Shown piece by piece: positions 1 to 5,742 of a stretch of 5,864 nt of DNA (the first letter of the stretch is position 1; each line of letters opens with the position of its first letter). The stretch is from an uncultured Eggerthellaceae bacterium. GTDB lineage: Bacteria > Actinomycetota > Coriobacteriia > Coriobacteriales > Eggerthellaceae. Where the stretch lies: positions 1 through 5,864 of the forward strand of contig CAKTVK010000119.1 of the NCBI GenBank assembly GCA_934623455.1, read 5' to 3'. Both the position numbers and the translations under genes were made by a program. The notes below the pieces were generated by a model. The model searched no databases, had not been told where the DNA came from, and was given only the letters and a program-made list of their open reading frames with translations.

Positions 1-58
1 GACATATATGTTCAAAACGCCTGCGGGAACGTGGCGGGCGTGAGCAAGAAAGAGAGAG

Positions 59-64
59 AAAGGA
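59..64 (+). promoter_or_regulatory. Ribosome binding site deciding the start of the molybdoenzyme
   Basis: AAAGGA lies six bases before ATG 70, inside a purine-only run. No comparable site precedes GTG 31 or GTG 40, which are the alternative in-frame starts. This is the main reason for choosing ATG 70. Confidence 0.65.
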
Positions 65-69
65 AAGGC

Positions 70-2649
70 ATGGAGTTCAAGAATGATCTTGGCAAGCCGT
101 GGAAGTACGAGGAGGGCGACCTTACCGTTGTTCGTACTTCTATGTGGTCGCCTCCTGGCTGCCATCCGGTTGGATGTGGCTTGAAGATTTACGTCAACAA
201 AGAGGGCGTAATCGATCATGTTGAGGGCGACGAGAACAACCCCATTACCAAGGGTCGTTTGTGCGCACGTTGCTTGGCTTTGAAGGATTATGTCTACAAT
301 CCGAGCCGCGTTATCTATCCTATGAAGCGCGATCCGAAGTTCCGTGGCATGTCTGATAAGTGGGAGCGCATTTCTTGGGACGAGGCTTTTGCCATTGTGA
401 AAGAGAAGCGTGACTACTTCCGTGATACGTACGGTCCTGAGTGCATGGCGGTGTTCTCGGGTACGGGTCGTTCGGGCGGCATTCTTGTTTCCGATATGGC
501 TCAGGCTGTTTTGGGTACGCCGAATGCATGCTACACCCAGTCCGGCTATGCTTGCTACCAGCCCCGCTCCATGTCCTGTTCGCACGTGCTTGGCGCGTAC
601 TATCCGGAAATGGACTATGCAGGCGGTTTGGAAGGCACGTTCGACAATCCTGCGTACCATGTGCCCGAGGTCATGGTTATGTGGGGCAAGATGCCTCTTG
701 CTTCCAACGGCGACGGCCTGTTCGGCCATGCTGTTATCGACTTGATGAAGCGTGGCGCTAAGCTGATTTCCGTTGATCCTCGCGTCAACTGGCTTTCTAC
801 GCGCGCCGAGGTTCATTTGCGCGTTCGTCCTGGTACCGACACGGCAATGGCTATGGCTTGGCTGTGGGTTATCATCAACGAAGACCTTTATGATCATGAG
901 TTCGTTGAGTACTGGTGCTATGGCTTCAACGAGTTTGCGGCCCGCATCAACGACCCCGAGATGGGCATGACCCCCGAAAAGGCTGCTGAGATCTGCGAAG
1001 TTCCCGTAGAGGACATCTACAAGGCTGCCCGCATGTATGCAAACGCAAAGCCTGCTTCTATTGCTTGGGGTCTGGCATTCGACCAGAACCAGAACGGCAA
1101 CCAGGCTGCACACTGCGTTCTGGCTTTGATGGCCATCACGGGCAACATCGACGTTCCTGGTGGTCAGATTGTTGCCGAGATTGATCCCGCTCCCGGCGTT
1201 GAGGACAAGCTTGCAACGGAAGGCGAGAAGACCGAGTTCAACTTGGACAAGGCCGACGCTGGCGCAGATGACAACTCTGCTGAAGATGCAGCACGTCCGA
1301 CCCGCCGTATTGGGTGGGATAGCTTGCCTGAGGACCTGCGCAACAAGACCATTGGCTACAAAGAGTATCCTTTGTACGTTGACAACATCCGTAACGCTCA
1401 GGCCGACATGATGTTCGACGCTATGACCAAGGGTGAGCCTTACAAGATTCGCATGGGTTGGATTCAGTCCACCACGCTTTTGGCTCCTACCTGCTGCGCT
1501 CAGCCTCATGGTTGGTACGAAGGCCTGAAGAACCTTGAGTTCTGCATGGCTACCGACGTGTTCATCACGCCTGCCATCGAAGCGGCTTGCGACCTGTTCC
1601 TGCCCTTGGCCTCTTGCGCCGAGAAGGATGACGTTGTGATGACCCATTACGGCGGATCTCCTGTCTTCTACGGTGCTGTTAACAAGGCTGTTGATGTAGG
1701 CGAAGTTAAGGCTGATATGGACCTTATCATTGAGCTGGGCGAATACCTGGGTCAGGATTGCTTGAAGGACGAAAACGGCGGCCGCATGTTCAAGAATCTT
1801 GAAGACTTCTTGACTCAGCGTCGTACCTCTGGTCCTATCCGCATGGAATTTGACAGCCTGCGTAAGAAGGTTGGCTATCAGCGTGGCGTTAACTACCGCA
1901 AGTATGAAACCGGTAAGCTGCGTCCCGACCGTCACCCCGGCTTCCTGACCCCTACGGGTCGCGTTGAGCTGTGGTCTACTGCTTACGCAATGTACGGCGA
2001 AGATCCGCTGCCGTACTACAAGGAGCCCGCGTTCAGCCCGCATAAGGATCCCGAGCTGGCTGCGAAGTATCCGTTCATTCTTACCACGGGTGCCCGTAAC
2101 TACGCCTCCTTCCATGCCGAGCATCGCCAGATTCCCGTTCTGCGTGAGCTGCATCCCGATCCGTTGATCGAGATCAACCCCGAAGACGCAGCTGAAATCG
2201 GTGTGGCAAACGGCCAGTGGGTTGAAATCAAGAACGATTTCGGCCGTGCCAAGTTCAAGGCCAATGTTTCTCCGATTGTGAAGAAAGGCGTTGTTCAGGC
2301 TGATCACGGTTGGTGGTTCCCCGAGATGCCGGCTGATGACGAAGCTCGCGATGAGGTAATCCCCGTAGGCGAGATTCTTGAAGACGGTCCGCTGGAGTTC
2401 GATATCAACGGTACGCATATTCGCAACGGTTACGTTAAGTCTGACCATGCGGATGAAGAGGGTCTGTACGGTTTGTGGCGTTCCAACGTGAACGACCTGG
2501 TTTCCAACCATTACAACTCTCGCCTTGGTTATGGCGGTCCTTACAAGTGCAACTGCTGCAGCGTTACTCCGTTGCAGGAGAGCTTTGACACCGATATGAA
2601 GCTGGTTGAAGAGAAGTTCAAGGTTGACGTCGCAAGGAAGGATTGGTAA
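70..2649 (+). CDS. Molybdopterin (bis-PGD) oxidoreductase, catechol-dehydroxylase/acetylene-hydratase-like catalytic subunit
   Basis: Catalytic subunit of the DMSO reductase superfamily, 859 aa counted from ATG 70. Seen, in order: an N-terminal Fe-S domain (about 25-80) with Cys31, Cys36, Cys65 and Cys68; a WERISWDEA motif near 98-106; Cys162 in YACYQPR, at the place where the family usually carries its Mo/W ligand; VDPR (about 235-238) and TGNIDVPGG (about 357-365), typical of the pterin-binding core; and a C-terminal molybdopterin-dinucleotide domain (about 670-795, from ILTTGAR to DHGWWFPE). There is no Tat or Sec signal, so a cytoplasmic enzyme is likely. The reading frame stays open to the window edge and GTG 31 is possible, but the AAAGGA six bases before ATG 70 and the very basic extra 13 residues favour ATG 70. 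The ferredoxin gene follows after 5 nt. Known: relatives dehydroxylate catechols, hydrate acetylene or transhydroxylate pyrogallol. The substrate here is unknown; family call sure, dehydroxylase subtype probable. Confidence 0.9.
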   Translation: MEFKNDLGKPWKYEEGDLTVVRTSMWSPPGCHPVGCGLKIYVNKEGVIDHVEGDENNPITKGRLCARCLALKDYVYNPSRVIYPMKRDPKFRGMSDKWERISWDEAFAIVKEKRDYFRDTYGPECMAVFSGTGRSGGILVSDMAQAVLGTPNACYTQSGYACYQPRSMSCSHVLGAYYPEMDYAGGLEGTFDNPAYHVPEVMVMWGKMPLASNGDGLFGHAVIDLMKRGAKLISVDPRVNWLSTRAEVHLRVRPGTDTAMAMAWLWVIINEDLYDHEFVEYWCYGFNEFAARINDPEMGMTPEKAAEICEVPVEDIYKAARMYANAKPASIAWGLAFDQNQNGNQAAHCVLALMAITGNIDVPGGQIVAEIDPAPGVEDKLATEGEKTEFNLDKADAGADDNSAEDAARPTRRIGWDSLPEDLRNKTIGYKEYPLYVDNIRNAQADMMFDAMTKGEPYKIRMGWIQSTTLLAPTCCAQPHGWYEGLKNLEFCMATDVFITPAIEAACDLFLPLASCAEKDDVVMTHYGGSPVFYGAVNKAVDVGEVKADMDLIIELGEYLGQDCLKDENGGRMFKNLEDFLTQRRTSGPIRMEFDSLRKKVGYQRGVNYRKYETGKLRPDRHPGFLTPTGRVELWSTAYAMYGEDPLPYYKEPAFSPHKDPELAAKYPFILTTGARNYASFHAEHRQIPVLRELHPDPLIEINPEDAAEIGVANGQWVEIKNDFGRAKFKANVSPIVKKGVVQADHGWWFPEMPADDEARDEVIPVGEILEDGPLEFDINGTHIRNGYVKSDHADEEGLYGLWRSNVNDLVSNHYNSRLGYGGPYKCNCCSVTPLQESFDTDMKLVEEKFKVDVARKDW

Positions 2650-2654
2650 TCAAC

Positions 2655-3014
2655 ATGGCGAATTACGGACTTTTGATTGACTACGAATTCTGCACTGGTT
2701 GCGAGTCTTGCGTAGTAGCCTGCAAGGAAGAGCACAACTTCCCGATTGGCAAGTGGGGCATCCGCGTTCTTGACGATGGCCCTTGGCAGAAAGATGATTC
2801 CGGTGAAGGTGGCAACTGCTTTAACTGGAACAAGATTCCTGTTCCGACCGACCTGTGCGACTTGTGCGCCGATCGTGTTGCTGAAGGAAAAGACCCGAGC
2901 TGCGTTCATCACTGCTTGGCATTCTGCATGGAGTTCGGCACTATTGAAGAGCTCTCTGCAAAGCTGGGCACTAAGCAGAAGCAGGTTTTGTGGGCTCCTT
3001 TGAAGCAGGAGTAA
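2655..3014 (+). CDS. Small ferredoxin-type electron-transfer subunit, two [4Fe-4S] clusters
   Basis: A 119-aa DmsB/HycB-like ferredoxin, shorter than the four-cluster DmsB-type subunits. Seen: a first motif with Cys13, Cys16, Cys19 and Cys23 (CX2CX2CX3C), and a second set with Cys68, Cys71, Cys83 and Cys87 (CX2C-X11-CX3C). Cys55 and Cys91 are extra. This is enough for two cubane clusters, probably with the usual exchange of the last cysteine between motifs. No signal peptide or membrane helix is visible. ATG 2655 is chosen because AAGGAAGGA (2634-2642) lies 12 nt upstream; an in-frame TTG at 2643 abuts that site and leaves no spacing. The gene starts 5 nt after the molybdoenzyme stop, so co-transcription and a complex between the two products are likely. 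It probably passes electrons to the catalytic subunit from a soluble donor (inference). Confidence 0.9.
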   Translation: MANYGLLIDYEFCTGCESCVVACKEEHNFPIGKWGIRVLDDGPWQKDDSGEGGNCFNWNKIPVPTDLCDLCADRVAEGKDPSCVHHCLAFCMEFGTIEELSAKLGTKQKQVLWAPLKQE

Positions 3015-3065
3015 GCTGAATCGCTTTCCTTTAGAGGGTTTGCGAATTTTGCTAAGCAGAAGAGA

Positions 3066-3096
3066 GGGGCCCACGGTGTTTATCGTCGTGGACCCC
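3066..3096 (+). terminator. Stem-loop after the ferredoxin gene; terminator or attenuator-like
   Basis: GGGG-C-CCACG (3066-3075) pairs with CGTGG-A-CCCC (3087-3096), with one C-A mismatch and an 11-nt loop. It lies about 50 nt after the ferredoxin stop. No T-tract follows (CATTAGG instead), so it is not a classical intrinsic terminator. It ends 4 nt before the ribosome binding site of the next gene. It could mark a transcript end, stabilise the upstream mRNA 3' end, or reduce read-through into the zinc-ribbon genes. Confidence 0.55.
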
Positions 3097-3115
3097 CATT
3101 AGGAAAGGTTTGGCA

Positions 3116-3313
3116 ATGTGTTATTGCTGCACGCTGTGCAATAAATGCGGCCGAGCTGACAAAATGAACGCAATGCTGGGCAAGCGTGAGTGTCCGTCTT
3201 GCAAGGTTATTGTGAACGACAAAAAGGTAACGAAGTGCCCGCAATGCGGTGGTCCGCTGCCACCGCCTTTCCCTGAGCTGCCTTCGATGGACTTCAAAAA
3301 GAAGATCCATTAA
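3116..3313 (+). CDS. Tiny double-knuckle zinc-ribbon protein 1
   Basis: A 65-aa protein of unknown function with nine cysteines. The N-terminus MCYCCTLCNKCG holds Cys2, Cys4, Cys5, Cys8 and Cys11, that is, consecutive CxxC knuckles. A second zinc ribbon follows: CPSC (26-29), then 11 residues, then CPQCGGPLP (41-49). The tail is proline-rich and then basic (FKKKIH). Such spacing normally binds one or two structural zinc ions, although the N-terminal cysteine run could also bind an Fe-S cluster. ATG 3116 is chosen over an in-frame TTG at 3110 because AGGAAAGG (3101-3108) is spaced 7 nt from it. The gene at 3458 is a paralogue. It sits between the ferredoxin and a DnaA-like ATPase, so a regulatory, chaperone or metal-handling role is conceivable, but nothing in the sequence decides this. 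Confidence 0.8.
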   Translation: MCYCCTLCNKCGRADKMNAMLGKRECPSCKVIVNDKKVTKCPQCGGPLPPPFPELPSMDFKKKIH

Positions 3314-3321
3314 AAACGAGG

Positions 3322-3374
3322 GTCGTCGCAAGAGATTGATAACTCGAGTGTTTCTTGCGACGGCGACTTGTTTT
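3322..3374 (+). terminator. Stem-loop plus T-rich tail between the two zinc-ribbon genes
   Basis: CGTCGCAAGA (3324-3333) and TCTTGCGACG (3353-3362) are perfectly complementary over 10 bp. A G-U pair and a G-C pair extend the stem to 3322/3364. The 19-nt loop contains the palindrome ACTCGAGT. A loosely T-rich stretch (CTTGTTTT, 3367-3374) follows 2 nt after the stem. This makes it a plausible but imperfect intrinsic terminator for the first zinc-ribbon gene; the large loop argues against high efficiency. Confidence 0.5.
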
Positions 3375-3457
3375 GCGAAAGCAGCAATGCTTTTGGGATT
3401 AACAGGCGTATTCAATGCATTTGTTTGTCAGAGGATGCGCGATCGAAGGAGTGTTTC

Positions 3458-3643
3458 ATGTGCTATCCATGCACGCACTGCAATAAGTGCGGAGCGTTTC
3501 CAACGGAGTTCATGTGTCCGCGGTGTAAGGCGGTGCAAGAACGAGGGACGCGCTTTTGCACGGAATGCGGGGCTCCTTTACCCAGCTTGCCGGGCGTACC
3601 TGAGCAAGCGGCTGCAAATGAAGCAAAAGCGGAGCGCGCTTAA
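3458..3643 (+). CDS. Tiny double-knuckle zinc-ribbon protein 2, paralogue of the preceding one
   Basis: A 61-aa protein of unknown function with eight cysteines. It opens MCYPCTHCNKCG, with cysteines at 2, 5, 8 and 11, exactly every third residue. CPRCK (20-24), a 10-residue gap and CTECGAPLP (34-42) follow. The tail is rich in Ala, Glu and Lys and looks disordered. The opening motif and the CPxCK...CxxCGxPLP ribbon match the gene at 3116 in the same order and nearly the same spacing, so the two come from a duplication, while their linkers and tails have diverged. The start is secure: AAGGAG (3446-3451) lies 6 nt before ATG 3458. There is a 69-nt gap to the ATPase gene with no obvious terminator, so the two may be co-transcribed. 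Function cannot be assigned. Confidence 0.8.
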   Translation: MCYPCTHCNKCGAFPTEFMCPRCKAVQERGTRFCTECGAPLPSLPGVPEQAAANEAKAERA

Positions 3644-3712
3644 AGCAGGACTTTCGGTTCTTGCTGCGATATTAGTAGGGAAGATTTGCACCTCTGTGTG
3701 CTTAGGAGAATC

Positions 3713-4411
3713 ATGAATCCGTCGGTTGATGAAATCTTGATAACGGATGGCAATCGTGAAGCCTTTGAGCTTGTTGTTGGCGTTGCGCAAAACCAGGGCG
3801 AACCCATCAATGCTTATATTTACGGCGACCCCGGTTCGGGTAAAACGTTTGCTTTGCAAACGCGTGCTTTAGACAAGGACTTGCTGTCAACGAAGCATAT
3901 TGTTTTTTCGCACGCAGCAGAATTGATGACTGCAATCCAGCTTGATTCTGGCGATCGTATTCTGGAAAAGGTTGGAAGCGCGGATATCCTTTTGTTGGAT
4001 TCGTTTGATGTGTTCTTTAACGACATTCCTTCGGGTCCCTTGTTGTGCAAGCTGCTTCTTATCGAACGCCAATCGCATGGGTTATCTACGGTAATCGCAG
4101 GCGAAAAACCTCTGAATGATTATGATTTATCGCTTTTGGGCGGTGTTATGGACTCGTTCGAAGAGTATCGCGTTGAGCCTCTTCGTAGAGATGATTATTT
4201 GGATCTTGCCAAAAAGATTCAGGAAGTTTGCACGTATGGAAAAGATAACCCAGCAGTGCTTTCTTCCGAGGCTTTGGATTATTTGGCGTTTGAATTTGCT
4301 GAAACGCCAAAAGATATAAGATCTGCTTTGCAATTTTTGCTGACGGTTGCTGATTATCCTTTGGGAACCGTAATTGATGTTGAAGCGTTGAAAAATGCAC
4401 TAGGCCGTTAG
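3713..4411 (+). CDS. DnaA/Hda-like AAA+ ATPase without a DNA-binding domain
   Basis: A 232-aa protein covering one AAA+ module of the DnaA clade. Seen: a DnaA-type N-terminus ending in AYIYGDPGSGKT with Walker A at 38-45; Walker B ILLLDSFDVF (92-101), where the second acidic residue usual in DnaA is Ser97; a sensor-1 region around TVIAGEKP (126-133); and a helical lid with LSSEALDYLA and ETPKDIRSALQFLL (about 183-210), where Arg203 sits at the sensor-2 position. In DnaA an SRF motif carries the arginine finger before the lid; here the matching stretch reads MDSFEEY, so that arginine seems missing. The protein stops where the lid ends, with no HTH. ATG 3713 is preceded by AGGAG (3704-3708). 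The gene is visibly more A+T-rich than the molybdoenzyme. Hda-like proteins control DnaA; an adaptor role for other partners is equally possible. It is not an IstB-type transposase helper, since no transposase is nearby. Confidence 0.75.
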   Translation: MNPSVDEILITDGNREAFELVVGVAQNQGEPINAYIYGDPGSGKTFALQTRALDKDLLSTKHIVFSHAAELMTAIQLDSGDRILEKVGSADILLLDSFDVFFNDIPSGPLLCKLLLIERQSHGLSTVIAGEKPLNDYDLSLLGGVMDSFEEYRVEPLRRDDYLDLAKKIQEVCTYGKDNPAVLSSEALDYLAFEFAETPKDIRSALQFLLTVADYPLGTVIDVEALKNALGR

Positions 4412-4452
4412 CCTTGCATTTAAGACAAGTAGATTGAAAGGAGAATGTCGGT

Positions 4453-5442
4453 ATGGAGATGACTCCGCGCGAAAACATGCTTGCTATTTTGAAGGGCGAG
4501 CAGCCGCAGTATTACGGAGACTTCCAGTGGGCAGTGAAGGTCATGCTGGACCCTATCTGGAAAGGCGATATGGTTCCGCAAGACGGTGAAGAGCATAAAG
4601 ACTCTTGGGGAACGACCTGCGCTTTCCTTCCTGGCGCGCCGGGCAAGCACCCTTGTGTAACGCCCGAGAACGCAGTGATCAAGGATATCACGCGTTGGAA
4701 GCAGGATTTGACGATTCCTTCCTTGAAGGATTTGGATTGGACTTCTGTCAAAGAGGCTGCTGATCAGGTAAATCGCGACGAGTACTTCGTTGAGTTCTTT
4801 AGTGCTCAGGGCCTGTTCGAGCGCAGCCACTTCCTGATGGGCATGGAAGACGCTTTCTGCGCTTATCTGGAGGAGCCGGATGCAATGTTCGAGATGCTTA
4901 CCGCAATCAAGGACTACAAGGTTGCCGCCATTAAAGAGGCTGCATATCACATCAAGCCTGATGTCTGCTTCTTCCAAGACGACTGGGGTTCAAAGCAGAA
5001 CTTGTTCCTGCCGCCTGACGTGTGGGAAGAAATGATTAAGCCGTTGCAGGTTGAAATCGCGAATACCATTCACGAGTGCGGCATGATTTATGTTCATCAC
5101 GCCGACTGCATTTGCGAGCCCATTGCTGAAGAGATGGAAGATTTGGGTATTGACATTTGGCAGGGCGTTATCCCCGAGAACGATATCGTGGGCATTCAGG
5201 GCCGTCTTCAGGGTAAAATGGCCATGCTCGGAGGCATCAATGGCCCGGCGCTTGATGCTATTGATCCTACTTCGGAAGATGTCGATAAGGAAGTTCGTCG
5301 CTGCATTGATACGTACTGCCCCGGCGGCAAGTTCTTCCCGGGTTCTCCTGCTCCGCTGCTGCATGCTAAGAACAACGAGATGCTTCAGGCCGCGCTGCGT
5401 GCCTATGGCGAAGAGTGGGCAACGAAGCATCCTATCGCTTAA
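4453..5442 (+). CDS. URO-D superfamily protein, MtaA/MtbA-like methyltransferase candidate
   Basis: A 329-aa protein of the uroporphyrinogen decarboxylase (HemE/MtaA) superfamily. Seen: an N-terminal TPRENMLAILKGE, typical of the family's first helix; FFQDDWGSKQNLFLPP (173-188), like the DDWG-containing core strand; then MIYVHHADCICEP (211-223), MAMLGGINGP (256-265) and CPGGKFFPGSP (289-299). Family methyltransferases bind zinc through an HxC motif plus a distant Cys. Here the stretch reads His216-Ala-Asp218-Cys219 with Cys221 close by, and Cys289 could be the distant ligand. The haem enzyme HemE is less likely, because its N-terminal substrate-binding arginine-rich motif is absent and the gene is not among haem genes. 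ATG 4453 has AAGGAGA (4438-4444) 8 nt upstream; ATG 4459 is an alternative. It lies 41 nt after the ATPase gene, so one transcript is likely. Substrate unknown; no corrinoid-protein gene is visible. Methyl transfer is inferred. Confidence 0.85.
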   Translation: MEMTPRENMLAILKGEQPQYYGDFQWAVKVMLDPIWKGDMVPQDGEEHKDSWGTTCAFLPGAPGKHPCVTPENAVIKDITRWKQDLTIPSLKDLDWTSVKEAADQVNRDEYFVEFFSAQGLFERSHFLMGMEDAFCAYLEEPDAMFEMLTAIKDYKVAAIKEAAYHIKPDVCFFQDDWGSKQNLFLPPDVWEEMIKPLQVEIANTIHECGMIYVHHADCICEPIAEEMEDLGIDIWQGVIPENDIVGIQGRLQGKMAMLGGINGPALDAIDPTSEDVDKEVRRCIDTYCPGGKFFPGSPAPLLHAKNNEMLQAALRAYGEEWATKHPIA

Positions 5443-5480
5443 GATTCGCTGTTTTAACTCGAGTTACTTTGCGCGTTACG

Positions 5481-5512
5481 AAGGGCGTCGGCTTTTTGCC
5501 GGCGCCCTTTTT
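5481..5512 (+). terminator. Strong intrinsic terminator of the URO-D gene
   Basis: GGGCGTCGGC (5483-5492) pairs with GCCGGCGCCC (5498-5507), with one G-U pair and a TTTTT loop. The stem is extended by A-T pairs from 5481-5482 and followed at once by five T residues (5508-5512). This is a textbook Rho-independent terminator, 38 nt after the stop codon, and it ends the + strand gene group. Confidence 0.92.
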
Positions 5513-5653
5513 GGTATAAGCGATGATGATTGATGTTTCAGCATGAATATGGATGCAATCACGATTTTGGATCCCCCTGACTTTCCCTGCATTTGTTTCC
5601 AGCCCTCGTTGTTTTTTGCTTGTCCTTTTGCGTGCTTAATTGTGCTGTGCAAA

Positions 5654-5692
5654 TAATATCTAGGGCACTTTCGCTAGATAATACAATTATCT
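5654..5692. promoter_or_regulatory. Overlapping inverted repeats, operator-like
   Basis: TATCTAG (5657-5663) and CTAGATA (5674-5680) form a 7-bp inverted repeat with a 10-nt spacer; with one mismatch the arms reach 10 nt (from 5654 to 5683). The right arm is shared with a second, perfect inverted repeat, AGATAAT-aca-ATTATCT (5676-5692). Together they give three copies of a TATCT/AGATA half-site in about 36 bp. This is a plausible binding site for a dimeric regulator; the regulator is unknown. Confidence 0.4.
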
Positions 5693-5742
5693 TTTCCCTA
5701 CGGCATCTCCTTCACTATTAATCCCTGTGTCATCAGGAACTA

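Noticed and set aside
1..43. Possible tail of an upstream gene ending at TGA 41-43, 26 nt before ATG 70
   Set aside because: Only about 13 codons are available and they match nothing recognisable; two other frames are also open there, so no gene can be supported.
31..69. Upstream GTG 31 (or GTG 40) start for the molybdoenzyme
   Set aside because: No ribosome site precedes them, while a good one sits six bases before ATG 70, and the extra residues are highly basic and unlike a family N-terminus or a Tat signal.
2541..3074. Long minus-strand open frame across the ferredoxin gene
   Set aside because: It lies opposite a clear ferredoxin with all eight cluster cysteines and shows no recognisable motifs; it is a shadow of that gene.
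3249..3716. Plus-strand frame of 155 codons with hydrophobic stretches, overlapping both zinc-ribbon genes
   Set aside because: The zinc-ribbon frames have good ribosome sites and conserved paired motifs; this frame has neither and is arginine/cysteine-rich, as expected of a shifted frame.
4420..4977. Minus-strand frame of 185 codons opposite the URO-D gene
   Set aside because: It overlaps a convincing family member on the other strand and has no credible start signal or motif.
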